This document shows positions 24,917 through 33,884 of a DNA stretch of 64,000 nt, piece after piece (the stretch's first letter is position 1; the number at the start of each line of letters is the position of its first letter). Source of the stretch: Lacisediminihabitans sp040549525. Its GTDB lineage: Bacteria > Actinomycetota > Actinomycetes > Actinomycetales > Microbacteriaceae. The stretch is taken from NCBI RefSeq assembly GCF_040549525.1, contig NZ_JBEPTM010000013.1:1-64000 (forward strand), written 5' to 3'. The notes under the pieces are model-generated. The model did not search any database. It worked only from the letters and a program-made list of their open reading frames with translations, and was not told the origin of the DNA. Position numbers and translations under genes: made by a program.

Positions 24917-25774
24917 TCAGCCTACCGAACCGCTCTCCAGCCAGCCGACCTGGATGCCGAGCTGATGCACCGACTCCGGGGTGTCGGTGGTCTCGCTGCC
25001 GGTGACGGCGATCGCATCGATATGCACGTGCGACTGCACCGCGCGCACCCAACGGGCCGTGTCATCCGGCTTGCGCCCGACATCCACGACCACCCAGACC
25101 TGGTCGGCGTTGAGGTACTCGAGGGCGGCGATCGCGTCGGCATCGAGCCCGGACCGGGAGATGCCGAGCGCGATGAACGCGCTGTGCTTCTCCCGAACGC
25201 CCGCGGCCCGCGCCGCCATGGCGCTGATGCGATCCTTCACGCGGAAATAGCCGTCCGCGCTGACCGCTCCGGCAATGCTCAGGGCCCGCAGCCCGGAGGC
25301 CTGGGACATGTCCCGTGCCACCTGCAGCGGGTCGTCGCCCAGCCCGACGACGACGACGAGGTCGCCCGCCGCCTCGAGGGGCGTCTGGCGGAAGACGGTC
25401 GGACCATCGATGAGAGGCACTATCGCCGCGGTGTTGTAGGTGAGATCGGCCATGATCGAGTCGAAGTCCACCGAGTGGGTGGAAAGGTGGGGAATGAGAT
25501 CGCCGTAGTGCGAGATCGCCTCGGCGGTATCCGCGTCGTCGAGCAGGCGGGCGATTCCGGCCCGGGTGGGCAGGTCGAAGGTGTGAGCGTCCCGGGCGGT
25601 GCCATCCGGCACATCCACCTCGATCTCGTACCGACGGGAGGCGAAGAAACCGGAGATCCCGCCGGAGGTGACCGCCTTCACCGCGATGACCTTCGCCAAG
25701 GGGCCGTGCTCGGCGAGCACCCGGGCGTTCAGTTCATCGAGTGACGCACCCTCAAGCTGATATCGACTCGGCAC
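24917..25774 (-). CDS. FlhF-like protein with a degenerate nucleotide site
   Basis: This protein of about 285 residues lies between flhA and csrA, where flhF sits in many bacteria. Its N-terminus (YQLEGASLDELNARVLAEHG then VTSGGISGFFASRRYEIEV) resembles the FlhF B-domain. The middle part resembles an SRP-type G domain, but the P-loop position reads VVVVGLGDDPLQVARDM and lacks the GKT/S lysine. It therefore probably cannot bind GTP like FlhF, which places polar flagella. The start is GTG 25774 or GTG 25789, both inside the end of flhA. The alternative view is a novel flagellar protein. Confidence 0.6.
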   Translation of the reverse strand: MPSRYQLEGASLDELNARVLAEHGPLAKVIAVKAVTSGGISGFFASRRYEIEVDVPDGTARDAHTFDLPTRAGIARLLDDADTAEAISHYGDLIPHLSTHSVDFDSIMADLTYNTAAIVPLIDGPTVFRQTPLEAAGDLVVVVGLGDDPLQVARDMSQASGLRALSIAGAVSADGYFRVKDRISAMAARAAGVREKHSAFIALGISRSGLDADAIAALEYLNADQVWVVVDVGRKPDDTARWVRAVQSHVHIDAIAVTGSETTDTPESVHQLGIQVGWLESGSVG

Positions 25775-27797
25775 CGCGCACCACCCCAACAGTCTCGATG
25801 TTCACATTCGCCGACGTGACCTCCTGGTAGGAGAGCACCGGCAGTCCGCCGGACTGGGCGGAGACGAGTCGACGGATGGCCGGCCGCAGCGCCGGGGCGC
25901 AGACCAGCACCGCAGACATGCCGGTGCCCTCCACGCGGGAGACCACGTCGCGCACCGACCCGAGCAGCGACTCGAGCGCGTGCTGGTCGATGAGGATCTG
26001 GGTTCCGAGCTCCGAGGGACGCAGGCCCTCGAGCATGGATTGCTCGAGCAGCGGGTCGATCATGATCACGTGCAGAGTCTGGCCGTCGAGGTGCCGGGCG
26101 CTGAGGGCCGGGCCGAGCGCGGCACGGGCGGCTTCGATGAGGCCCTCCGGGTCGGCCGAGACCTTGGCCCGCAGGGAGAGAGCTTCGTAGATGCGCGGGA
26201 GGTCGTTGATGGGCACCTGCTCGAGAAGGAGGCCCTGCAGCACCCGCTGCACCTCGGCGAGGCTGAGGAGCCCGGGAACTAGTTCGTCGACGGCGGCGGG
26301 GTTGATCTCCTTGACGCCCTCGGTGAGCACACGCACGTCTTCGCGAGTGAGCAGGCGCGCGGCATTGCCCATGATGATCGACGAGAGGTGCGTGACGACG
26401 ACGGAGACCCGGTCGATCACGGTGGCGCCGGTCATCTCGGCGCTGTGGCGCATCTCGCTCGGCACCCACTTGCCGGCGAGCCCGAAAACGGGCTCCAGGG
26501 TGACCGCGCCGGGAAGGGGATCGAGGGCGTCCCCGAGCGCGAGCACCTTGCCGGAGGGCGCGATGCCCCGGCCGGCCTCGACGCCGGCGATGCGGATCAC
26601 GTAGGTCGAGGGCGGAAGCTCGATGCTGTCCCTCGTGCGCACCGGAGGCACGACGAGACCCATGTCCATCGCGATCTTGCGGCGGAGCGACCGCACGCGG
26701 GCGAGCAGGTCATCCGAGGCATCCGACACCAGGTCGACGAGGTCGGGGGCCAGCAGGATCTCGAGGGCATGCACGCGCATCTGCTCGATGAGGTTCTCGG
26801 TGGTGGCACCGATCGCCGGGTCGGCGATGGCGGCCGTCTCGACCTCGAGCTTCTTCTCGGCCTCGCGGGCCTTGATGCGCTGGGCGATGATGATGAGCGA
26901 GGCGCCGACGATGAGGAAGAGGATGATCGGCATGCCAGGGATGAACGCCATCAGGATTGCGGCGACCCCGGCGATGATGAGCGCGAAGCGGGACTGCCCC
27001 AGCTGGGCCGCCGCTGTGGAACCCATGTCGGACTCTGCGTTGGAGCGGGTCACGATCATGCCGGTGGAGACGGCCATCAGCAGGGCCGGGATCTGGGTGA
27101 CCAGGCCGTCGCCGATGGTGAGGAGGGTGTAGCTGCTGACGGCGTCTCCGATGGAGAGGCCGCGCTGGATCACCCCGATTGCGATGCCACCGACGATGTT
27201 GATGATGATGATGATGATCCCGGCGATCGCGTCGCCCTTCACGAACTTGGAGGCGCCGTCCATCGCGCCGTAGAAGTCCGCCTCTGCGGAAACCTCGGCC
27301 CGGCGCTCGCGGGCCTGCACGTCGGTGATCAGTCCGGCGTTGAGGTCGGCATCGATGGCCATCTGCTTTCCGGGCATGGCATCGAGGGTGAAGCGGGCTC
27401 CGACCTCGGCCACCCGCTCGGCACCCTTGGTGACCACCACGAACTGGATGACGACGAGGATGAGGAAGATCACGGCACCGATGATGATCGAGCCTCCGAC
27501 GGCCACGTGGCCGAACGCGCCGATCACCTCTCCCGCGTACCCGTTGCCGAGCACCAGACGGGTCGAGGCGACGTTGAGGCCGAGCCGGAACAGCGTGGCG
27601 ACCAGCAGCAGTGACGGGAAGACGGAGAAGTCGAGGGGCTTCTTGACGAACATCGTGGTGAGCAGTGTCACCAGCGCGAGCATGATGTTGACGATGATCA
27701 GCAGGTCGAGCACGAAGGCCGGGATCGGCACGACGAGCAGCAGGATGATGCCGACCACACCGAGCGGCACCGCGAGTTTCGCGAGGTTCTTGTTCAT
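25752..27797 (-). CDS. flhA: Flagellar export gate protein FlhA
   Basis: This 681-residue protein has eight N-terminal membrane helices, the conserved FHIPEP-type cytoplasmic loop (RVAEVGARFTLDAMPGKQMA, DADLNAGLITDVQARERR) and a large cytosolic C-domain (about 340-680) that docks chaperone-substrate complexes. It forms the nonameric export gate of the flagellar type III secretion apparatus. It begins two bases after the flhB stop in the long - strand operon. The length matches the family. Confidence 0.97.
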   Translation of the reverse strand: MNKNLAKLAVPLGVVGIILLLVVPIPAFVLDLLIIVNIMLALVTLLTTMFVKKPLDFSVFPSLLLVATLFRLGLNVASTRLVLGNGYAGEVIGAFGHVAVGGSIIIGAVIFLILVVIQFVVVTKGAERVAEVGARFTLDAMPGKQMAIDADLNAGLITDVQARERRAEVSAEADFYGAMDGASKFVKGDAIAGIIIIIINIVGGIAIGVIQRGLSIGDAVSSYTLLTIGDGLVTQIPALLMAVSTGMIVTRSNAESDMGSTAAAQLGQSRFALIIAGVAAILMAFIPGMPIILFLIVGASLIIIAQRIKAREAEKKLEVETAAIADPAIGATTENLIEQMRVHALEILLAPDLVDLVSDASDDLLARVRSLRRKIAMDMGLVVPPVRTRDSIELPPSTYVIRIAGVEAGRGIAPSGKVLALGDALDPLPGAVTLEPVFGLAGKWVPSEMRHSAEMTGATVIDRVSVVVTHLSSIIMGNAARLLTREDVRVLTEGVKEINPAAVDELVPGLLSLAEVQRVLQGLLLEQVPINDLPRIYEALSLRAKVSADPEGLIEAARAALGPALSARHLDGQTLHVIMIDPLLEQSMLEGLRPSELGTQILIDQHALESLLGSVRDVVSRVEGTGMSAVLVCAPALRPAIRRLVSAQSGGLPVLSYQEVTSANVNIETVGVVRGAESISA

Positions 27798-27799
27798 CG

Positions 27800-28900
27800 T
27801 CAGTGCCCTCCAGCGGCGACTAGTTGATTCATCTCGTGCACGCCCTTCGACGAGCCGCGCTTGCGCAGCGCGAGCACGAAGGCGAGCACACGGGCGACGG
27901 CGTTGTACAGGTCGACCGGGATCTCGTCCCCGAGCTCGCAGGCCGAGTGCAGCGCGCGGGTGAGGGGGATGTCCTTGACGATCGGCACCAGGTCGGTCTC
28001 GGCCTGTTCACGGATGCGCAGCGCGATCACCCCGGCGCCCTTCGCGATCACGCGGGGGGCCGACTTACCTGGCTCGTACTTGAGCGCGATGGCGAAGTGG
28101 GTGGGGTTCACGAGCACCACGTCGGCATCCACGATCGAGGCCATCATGCGGTTGCGGCTCATGGCGAGCTGGCGGGAACGGCGCTGCCCCTTGATCATGG
28201 GGTCACCCTCGGAGGACTTGTTCTCGTCCTTGACTTCCTTCTTGGTCATGCGCGTGCGCTTGCGGTTGCGGCGCATGATCACGAAGACGTCGGCGGCGGC
28301 GAGGATGAGCCCGGCGACGACAGCGGAGCGAACGAGGGAGGACGTGCCATCCGTCGCCGCCCTGATGAGCTCGGACGCGGGGAGGCCGCCGCCGCTCATG
28401 AGCACGGGCATGAGCCCCTGGATCACGGAGAGCAGCACGATGCCGACGACGACGGTCTTGGAGAGCGCCTTCACTCCCTGCCAGGCCGCCTGCATTCCGA
28501 AGGTGCGCTTGAGGCCCTCCACCGGGTTGAACTGGTCGAACTTGCCGGTGAACTTCTTGAAGTGGATGCCGCCCTGGGCGGCCGCCGTAACGAGCACCGC
28601 GATCGTGACGACCAGCAGAAGGGGAAGGATGATGCCGCCGACAGACGCGAGACCGTCGACCAGCGCCTGCATCGCGTGCGCGGAGTCGGGGTGGTCCATC
28701 ACCTCGCGCAGCTGGTAGAGCGGAGCGGATGTCGCGGCGGCCCCCGCAGACACGGTCGCCGGGATCATCACCGCGGCGACGCCGACGGCGACCCAGGCGG
28801 TGAGGTCCTGCGACTTGGAGAGCTGCCCCTTTGCGCGCACCTCCTTCATGCGCTTCTCGGTGGCGAGTTCGGTCTTTTCGCCGGAGTCTGCTTCGGGCAT
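27800..28900 (-). CDS. flhB: Flagellar export switch protein FlhB
   Basis: This 366-residue protein has four membrane helices and a cytosolic domain with the autocleavage motif NPTH at 265-268 (VLVNPTHFAIALKY). Cleavage between Asn and Pro switches export from rod/hook to filament substrates, together with FliK. It starts MPEADSGEKTELATEKRMKE at ATG 28900, two bases after the fliR stop. A longer open frame reaches 29638, but that upstream part is a shadow of fliR. Confidence 0.96.
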   Translation of the reverse strand: MPEADSGEKTELATEKRMKEVRAKGQLSKSQDLTAWVAVGVAAVMIPATVSAGAAATSAPLYQLREVMDHPDSAHAMQALVDGLASVGGIILPLLLVVTIAVLVTAAAQGGIHFKKFTGKFDQFNPVEGLKRTFGMQAAWQGVKALSKTVVVGIVLLSVIQGLMPVLMSGGGLPASELIRAATDGTSSLVRSAVVAGLILAAADVFVIMRRNRKRTRMTKKEVKDENKSSEGDPMIKGQRRSRQLAMSRNRMMASIVDADVVLVNPTHFAIALKYEPGKSAPRVIAKGAGVIALRIREQAETDLVPIVKDIPLTRALHSACELGDEIPVDLYNAVARVLAFVLALRKRGSSKGVHEMNQLVAAGGH

Positions 28901-28902
28901 GG

Positions 28903-29661
28903 CTATTTCACCCCCGAGAAGAGGGAGACGGCCTGACCGGTGATCGCCGCGACGATCTGCGGAAGGGCCGCGAAGACGAAGACACCGAGAGACAGGGTGA
29001 TGAAGATCTTGAGCGGGAAGCCGAGGGCGAAGGCGTTGAGCGCCGGAGCGACCCTGGTGAGCAGGCCGAGGCCGGCATCCGCGAGAAAGAGCACCACGAT
29101 CAACGGTCCGGCGATCTGCACCGCCGACAGGAGCATCTGCCCGACGGCGAGGGAGATGGCGTGGATGGGGGCGGCAAGGTCGAGGGTGCCGGCCACCGGG
29201 AGCGCGTCGAAGCTTCGGGCGAGGCCGCCGATGATGAGCTGGTAGCCGCCCGAGGCGAAGAGCAGGGCGAGAGCGGTCATCTGGTAGAGACGGGCGAACT
29301 GGGCGCCGTTGATCATCATCTGCGGGTCGAAGCCCTGCGCGAGCTGGAACCCGCCGAAGAGGTCGACCAGATTGCCGGCCGACTGGATCGCCGAGAAGAC
29401 GATCATCACGAGGAATCCGAGAAGGGCGCCCGTCACCAGTTCGACCAGCAGTCCGACGACGAACCCCGCCGTGTCGGGCGAGATGTAGCCACTCGCCACC
29501 CGGGGCGATACGGCGAGCGCGAGCCCGATGCCGAGCATGGCCTTGATGCGCAGGGGGAAGGCGTTGGTGGAGAACGGGGGTGCGATCACCAGGAAGGTCG
29601 TCATGCGCACCGAGGCGAGCATCACCGCCTCGATCCACGGGAAGTTGAGGGTGAACGCCAT
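28903..29661 (-). CDS. fliR: Flagellar export apparatus protein FliR
   Basis: This 252-residue polytopic protein includes VRMTTFLVIAPPFSTNAFPL, SAGNLVDLFGGFQLAQGFDP and DAGLGLLTRVAPALNAFALG, all typical of FliR. It joins FliP and FliQ in the helical core of the export gate. ATG 29661 gives MAFTLNFPWIEA; the upstream extension is inside fliQ. It begins one base after the fliQ stop. Confidence 0.95.
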   Translation of the reverse strand: MAFTLNFPWIEAVMLASVRMTTFLVIAPPFSTNAFPLRIKAMLGIGLALAVSPRVASGYISPDTAGFVVGLLVELVTGALLGFLVMIVFSAIQSAGNLVDLFGGFQLAQGFDPQMMINGAQFARLYQMTALALLFASGGYQLIIGGLARSFDALPVAGTLDLAAPIHAISLAVGQMLLSAVQIAGPLIVVLFLADAGLGLLTRVAPALNAFALGFPLKIFITLSLGVFVFAALPQIVAAITGQAVSLFSGVK

Positions 29662-29662
29662 C

Positions 29663-29938
29663 TCAACCCCCGCCGAGGAGCGTGGGGATCTTCTCGAACA
29701 GCCCATGGGTGAAGGCGACGAGCTCGGAGATCATCCACTGGCCCGACACGATGAGGGCCACCGAGACGGCGACCGCCTTCGGCACGAACGAGAGGGTGAC
29801 CTCCTGGATCTGGGTGATCGACTGGAGGAGGGAGATGGCGAAACCGACGACGAGGGCGGTGACCAGGATGGGCGCGGAGAGCTTCGCGGCGATGAGCAGA
29901 CCCTGCAGCGCGACATCCATGACGGCGTTCTGGTTCAT
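29663..29938 (-). CDS. fliQ: Flagellar export apparatus protein FliQ
   Basis: This 91-residue protein has two membrane hairpin helices (LLIAAKLSAPILVTALVVGF; AVAVSVALIVSGQWMISELV) and the conserved SLLQSITQIQEVTLSFVPK. It is a component of the FliPQR gate core. Its ATG 29938 overlaps the fliP stop by four bases (ATGA). It is easily missed because a longer frame (to 30988) covers the same bases. Confidence 0.95.
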   Translation of the reverse strand: MNQNAVMDVALQGLLIAAKLSAPILVTALVVGFAISLLQSITQIQEVTLSFVPKAVAVSVALIVSGQWMISELVAFTHGLFEKIPTLLGGG

Positions 29939-30804
29939 GAGCTTCCCCGATAACTGCTGATCAGCGTCGTGATGATGAGGCCCCAGCCGTCCACGAGCAC
30001 GAACAGCAGGATCTTGAACGGAAGCGAGATCATGACCGGCGGCAGCATCATCATGCCCATCGACATCAGGGCGGCCGAGACGACGAGGTCGATCACCAGG
30101 AACGGTACGAAGATGACGAAACCGATGATGAATGCGGCGCGGAGCTCGGAGATCATGAAGGCCGGGATGAGCGTGGGAAGGGAGACTGACGACGGGTCCT
30201 TCGGGTTCGGAAGCCCGGCCGCGCGCGTCATGAGAGCCAAGTCCTCCTGTCGCGTGTGGGCGAGCATGAAAGTGCGCAGCGGCTTCGTCGCGAGGTCGAT
30301 CGCCTGGGTGAAGTCGATGTGGCCGTTGAGGTAGGGCTGAAGCGCGTGGGTGTTGATGTCGGTGATCACCGGAGCCATGATGAACAGGCTGAGGAAGAGC
30401 GCGAGCCCGGCGAGCACCTGGTTCGGCGGGATGGATGGCAGCGCGAGGGCGTTGCGCGCCATGGCGAGCACCACGAAGATCTTGGTGAACGAGGTCATCA
30501 TCAGCAGCAGGGCCGGGGCCACCGACAGCAGCGTGATGCCGACGAGCGTGACGATCGCGGAGGAGGGAGTGCCATCCGGGCCGTTGATGTCGACCGAGAG
30601 GCCACCGGGGCTGGTCGGGGCGACGGGCGGTGTCGGGGCGTCCACCGTGGGAACCGATGCGTGGCTCGCGGTGCCCGTCATGAGGATCAGGGCCGCGGCG
30701 ACCACGAGCACGAGGAGCGCGATGACGACGATGCGGGCGGCCGGGCCGTTCCAGAAACGGGCACTGAGTGGTTGACGGGTGGCGAGCGGTCCGCGCACGC
30801 TCAT
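29935..30804 (-). CDS. fliP: Flagellar export apparatus protein FliP
   Basis: This 289-residue protein has a signal-anchor at about 25-45, a Pro/Thr-rich periplasmic stretch, and then the conserved FliP core: TSFTKIFVVLAMARNALALP, PNQVLAGLALFLSLFIMAPV, ELRAAFIIGFVIFVPFLVID and LISSYRGSS at the end. It forms the pentameric base of the export channel. ATG 30804 gives MSVRGPLATRQ. It begins 14 bases after the fliO stop. Confidence 0.96.
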   Translation of the reverse strand: MSVRGPLATRQPLSARFWNGPAARIVVIALLVLVVAAALILMTGTASHASVPTVDAPTPPVAPTSPGGLSVDINGPDGTPSSAIVTLVGITLLSVAPALLLMMTSFTKIFVVLAMARNALALPSIPPNQVLAGLALFLSLFIMAPVITDINTHALQPYLNGHIDFTQAIDLATKPLRTFMLAHTRQEDLALMTRAAGLPNPKDPSSVSLPTLIPAFMISELRAAFIIGFVIFVPFLVIDLVVSAALMSMGMMMLPPVMISLPFKILLFVLVDGWGLIITTLISSYRGSS

Positions 30805-30818
30805 CGTGGCTTGCCCGG

Positions 30819-31277
30819 TCACCGGGAGGATCGCAGGGCGACAGCCGCGCGCTTCCAGGTAGCGAGGGACAGGATCGAGCCGTCGAGCGCACCGGCCCGG
30901 CGCGGCATGCCCGTGCGCGGGTCGAACTGCTGGGGAAACGGAATGGGCGTCGCGACAGGCTTGCGCGCACTCGGCGTCGACTCGACATCGTTCAACGCCG
31001 ATTCGAAGGCGGCGGCGGTGTCGAGCACGGGGAGTTCGTTGGCATCGAGCACTGTCACCGAGTGCTCGGTGACACCGAGCAGGAAACGCTTGCCCTCCAC
31101 GTCGATCACGACGACGGATGCCTTCTGCGCGAGTCCCTGGCGGGTGACCACGTTCACGAGCTTGGTCGCGCGGGTCGAGCGGGTCCCCTTCGTGATGCGT
31201 CGCTGAAGAAACCACAGCAGCCCCACCACAGCGGCGAGGGAGAGCAGTACGCGCAACGCGACGAAGAGGGTGTCCAT
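30819..31277 (-). CDS. fliO: Flagellar biosynthesis protein FliO
   Basis: This 152-residue protein has a single N-terminal membrane helix (TLFVALRVLLSLAAVVGLLW) and a cytosolic domain with VVTRQGLAQKASVVVIDVEG and RFLLGVTEHSVTVLD, the FliO/FliZ pattern. FliO helps assemble the FliP ring. It sits between fliN and fliP as in most flagellar operons, starting at ATG 31277, two bases after the fliN stop. Confidence 0.88.
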   Translation of the reverse strand: MDTLFVALRVLLSLAAVVGLLWFLQRRITKGTRSTRATKLVNVVTRQGLAQKASVVVIDVEGKRFLLGVTEHSVTVLDANELPVLDTAAAFESALNDVESTPSARKPVATPIPFPQQFDPRTGMPRRAGALDGSILSLATWKRAAVALRSSR

Positions 31278-31279
31278 TC

Positions 31280-31981
31280 CTAGCCCAGGCCCTCGGCGAC
31301 GTCGAGGATCTGGGTGATGCGCACGGCGTAGTCCTGGTCGACGACCACGATCTCGCCGTGCGCGATCAACCGGCCGTTGAGCAGCACGTCGGCCGGCGCA
31401 CCGGCGGAGCGATCGAGTTCGATCACGGCACCGGGCTCGAGCCCGAGCACGTCGCGCACCGACATGCGGGTGCGGCCGATCTCCACGGTGAGCGCCATTT
31501 CGACGTTGTTGATCCGGCTGAGGTTGTTCACGAGCGACTCCTGGGAGATCGGGGTGGCGCCGGCGAGGTTCTCGCGCACACGGATGGCGAACCAGCCGGC
31601 AGCACTTCCACCGGTGGAGAGGGCGAAGATCTCGGTGGCCGGGTCGGTGAAGAGCGCCGTGGCGTCATCCACCCGGGAGTCCCCGAGCACACCGGAACCG
31701 AGGGTGCCGGCCGCGGCATCGAGAGCCGGGCGCAGCACGTCGACCACCGAGACCAGCTGGGAGTCGGCGACCGAGGCATCCGCCGTCTCGATCGGGTCGA
31801 GGAAGACGATGGCGAGATCCGCCGAGGTCTCCCCCACGAAAGAGGCCAGCACCGCGGTGTCGAAGGGGCCGGTCGGCACTCCCTGGATCGCGATCGCCTC
31901 GAGGATGGCCGTGCTCGGAAGCAGGCGCGCGACCGCTTCCGCCGCGGCGTCACGGGGATCGATAACTGTGGACTTCTTCAC
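31280..31981 (-). CDS. fliN: Flagellar motor switch protein FliN
   Basis: This 233-residue protein has a C-terminal SpoA domain (about 155-233; NVEMALTVEIGRTRMSVRDV, LGLEPGAVIELDRSAGAPAD, VNGRLIAHGEIVVVD-type ending). The long N-terminal part (1-150) makes it larger than enteric FliN and more like a FliY/FliN hybrid, though I see no clear CheC phosphatase motif. It forms the C-ring base that sets rotation direction. The GTG start at 31981 overlaps the fliM stop (GTGA). Confidence 0.92.
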   Translation of the reverse strand: MKKSTVIDPRDAAAEAVARLLPSTAILEAIAIQGVPTGPFDTAVLASFVGETSADLAIVFLDPIETADASVADSQLVSVVDVLRPALDAAAGTLGSGVLGDSRVDDATALFTDPATEIFALSTGGSAAGWFAIRVRENLAGATPISQESLVNNLSRINNVEMALTVEIGRTRMSVRDVLGLEPGAVIELDRSAGAPADVLLNGRLIAHGEIVVVDQDYAVRITQILDVAEGLG

Positions 31982-32901
31982 TGGTTGGCCCTTTCGGTGG
32001 TGCTGTCCGTGGCTTCGACGACAACGCAGGCGAGTCGAGCGCCGTTTGCTCCGACGGCGGCGCGAGCGAGCGTCTCGCCGTCGACTGTGAGGTTGAGCGG
32101 GCGGTGCTGGGGATGCGGGATGGTGAGCAGGTCACCGACCGCGAGCCCGAGCACCCGGCTCGGCTTCACGAACACCGGGTTGAGGCTCAGGGCGACTTCG
32201 ACCGGCACCCAGCCCAGCTGGGATGCGACCTGGTCGCGAGTGTTCCCCGTGGCCGCAAGCACCGCGGACTGGCCGAGCTGCGGAAGCAGTGCGGGCGCCG
32301 GGATGGCGAGGGTCGCCGTTGTCGAGCTGTCGCCGACCCGGATCGCGAAAGTCGCCACGATCATCAGGTCCGCCGTCGCGGCGGCCTGAGCGAACTGCGA
32401 GTTGTACTGGATGGTGTCGATGGAGATGGCGGTCTCGAGCAGGGGGCCGAGGGAGTAACGGAGGTCTTCGAGCGCGTCGTCGAAGAGCCGGCGAACGAGC
32501 GCCTGCTCGATCTGGGTGAACTTGCGCTCCGGCACGACCTGCGCCGCGTTGCTCCCGAGCATGTAGGAGACCCAGGTGAGTGCGGCGGTGGCGGGGAACT
32601 GGATCACCGCGCGGGCATCCATCCCCTCGAGGTTGCACAGGATCATCGCCGTGGTGGCGGGCAACGACGATGCGTACTCGTCGTAGGTCTCCATGATGAT
32701 CTGTTCGCAGGTGACCTGCGAGACCACGCGGACCTTGGCGGTGAGCTGGGTGCCCCACTGGCGGGCGAAGGTCTCGAGCGCGAGTTCGAGCACCCGGGAG
32801 TGCTCACGGGCGAGAGTGGTGGGCCGGCGGAAGTCATAGGGCTCCACCGCCGGGCCCGATCTTGCGGGCACGCCGATAGAAATCTGTTCCTGGACCGTCA
32901 C
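31978..32901 (-). CDS. fliM: Flagellar motor switch protein FliM
   Basis: This protein of about 307 residues begins MTVQEQISIGVP, with the conserved YDFRRPTTLAREHSRVLELA and a C-terminal SpoA domain (HRPLNLTVDGETLARAAVG). FliM forms the middle of the C-ring and receives CheY-P. The canonical N-terminal LSQxEID peptide that binds CheY is not visible. Two GTG starts are possible, 32910 (overlapping the motB stop) and 32901. Neither has a Shine-Dalgarno. A sigma-28-like promoter at 32910-32936 would place the transcript start close to 32901, so the gene may be read leaderless. Confidence 0.9.
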   Translation of the reverse strand: MTVQEQISIGVPARSGPAVEPYDFRRPTTLAREHSRVLELALETFARQWGTQLTAKVRVVSQVTCEQIIMETYDEYASSLPATTAMILCNLEGMDARAVIQFPATAALTWVSYMLGSNAAQVVPERKFTQIEQALVRRLFDDALEDLRYSLGPLLETAISIDTIQYNSQFAQAAATADLMIVATFAIRVGDSSTTATLAIPAPALLPQLGQSAVLAATGNTRDQVASQLGWVPVEVALSLNPVFVKPSRVLGLAVGDLLTIPHPQHRPLNLTVDGETLARAAVGANGARLACVVVEATDSTTERANQ

Positions 32902-32909
32902 ACAGGGCA

Positions 32910-32936
32910 CTATCGGCCGGAGGTGCCCGCCGGTAA
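32910..32936 (-). promoter_or_regulatory. Sigma-28-type promoter for fliM, inside the end of motB
   Basis: On the minus strand TTAC (32936-32933), exactly 15 bases, then GCCGATAG (32917-32910) match the FliA consensus TAAA-N15-GCCGATAA and the other four copies in this locus. The -10 overlaps the motB stop codon. Confidence 0.72.
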
Positions 32937-33878
32937 GAGGATCAGGGGCACGGAATTCGTGACGACCGGCATCCAGGAGGCGGGGTCGGCTGCCGCGCTG
33001 ACGACCGGGGCGTCCGCCGGGGGGCCGCCCGGGATCTTTCCGGACACCACATCCGGGATGAGGGCCCGCACGGCTTCCGAGGCGTTCGAGAGGGCGATGA
33101 TGTCGACCCGTCGGTTCTGCGCGTAGTCGGCGAGGGTCGTTCCGAGCGCGATCGGCCTCGAGGAGCCGTACCCGACGGCACCGATCTTCGCCGCGGAAAC
33201 CCCGCCGCTCTCCACCATCCGGCGCAGCACCGAGACGGCGCGCCCGGAGGAGAGCTCCCAGTTGGTGGGGAACGGGGGGAGCGTTGCACGGCTGTCGGCG
33301 TGACCTTCGACCGCGATGTCCTGACCGGTGGGCGACAGCACCCGCGCGATGTCGTCGAGCACCTGCGGTGCCGAGCCCTGAAGTGCCGTGCTGTTCGGTG
33401 CGAAGAAGGCCTGCTGGTCGACGAGTCGGATGGTGAGCCCCCGCTGGTCGATCGTGTACTGCACGGTTCCCTGCAGTCCCTGCACGGCGAGACTCGCGCT
33501 CACCCTGGCCTGGAGGTCCTTGATTCTGTCGACCTCCGCGATCGCCGCCGCCGTCGCGTCCGCCTTCGCCGCGGCTGCCGCGGTCGCGGCGGCGGTCTGG
33601 GGACCGGCCCCGAAGTTCTCGGCGGTCTTGCTCGCCTTCGTCGGGTCGACGATCGTGCCCTTGGCCGTATCCAGCTTTCCGATATCGGTCTGGCCGAATC
33701 CGGTGGCCAGCGAGTTGCGCAGCAGGTCGAATTTCTTCGCGTCGACGGTGGACATCGCGAACAGCACGATGAACATACACATCAGAACGGTGACCATGTC
33801 CATGTACGAGGCCATCCAGCGCTCATCCGGACCGTGTTCCTCGTGCTCCTCCGCGTGCTTCTTGCGCCCCTTGCTCAT
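32910..33878 (-). CDS. motB: Flagellar stator protein MotB
   Basis: This 322-residue protein has a short cytosolic N-terminus, one membrane helix with the proton-carrying Asp27 (RWMASYMDMVTVLMCMFIVL), an Ala-rich linker and a C-terminal OmpA-like peptidoglycan-binding domain (about 150-265; VEGHADSRA, ELSSGRAVSVLRRM, YAQNRRVDI). It anchors the MotA/B stator to the cell wall. It is followed directly by fliM and preceded by motA. A Pro/Ala-rich tail of about 50 residues is longer than usual. Confidence 0.96.
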   Translation of the reverse strand: MSKGRKKHAEEHEEHGPDERWMASYMDMVTVLMCMFIVLFAMSTVDAKKFDLLRNSLATGFGQTDIGKLDTAKGTIVDPTKASKTAENFGAGPQTAAATAAAAAKADATAAAIAEVDRIKDLQARVSASLAVQGLQGTVQYTIDQRGLTIRLVDQQAFFAPNSTALQGSAPQVLDDIARVLSPTGQDIAVEGHADSRATLPPFPTNWELSSGRAVSVLRRMVESGGVSAAKIGAVGYGSSRPIALGTTLADYAQNRRVDIIALSNASEAVRALIPDVVSGKIPGGPPADAPVVSAAADPASWMPVVTNSVPLILLPAGTSGR

Positions 33879-33884
33879 GGTCCG

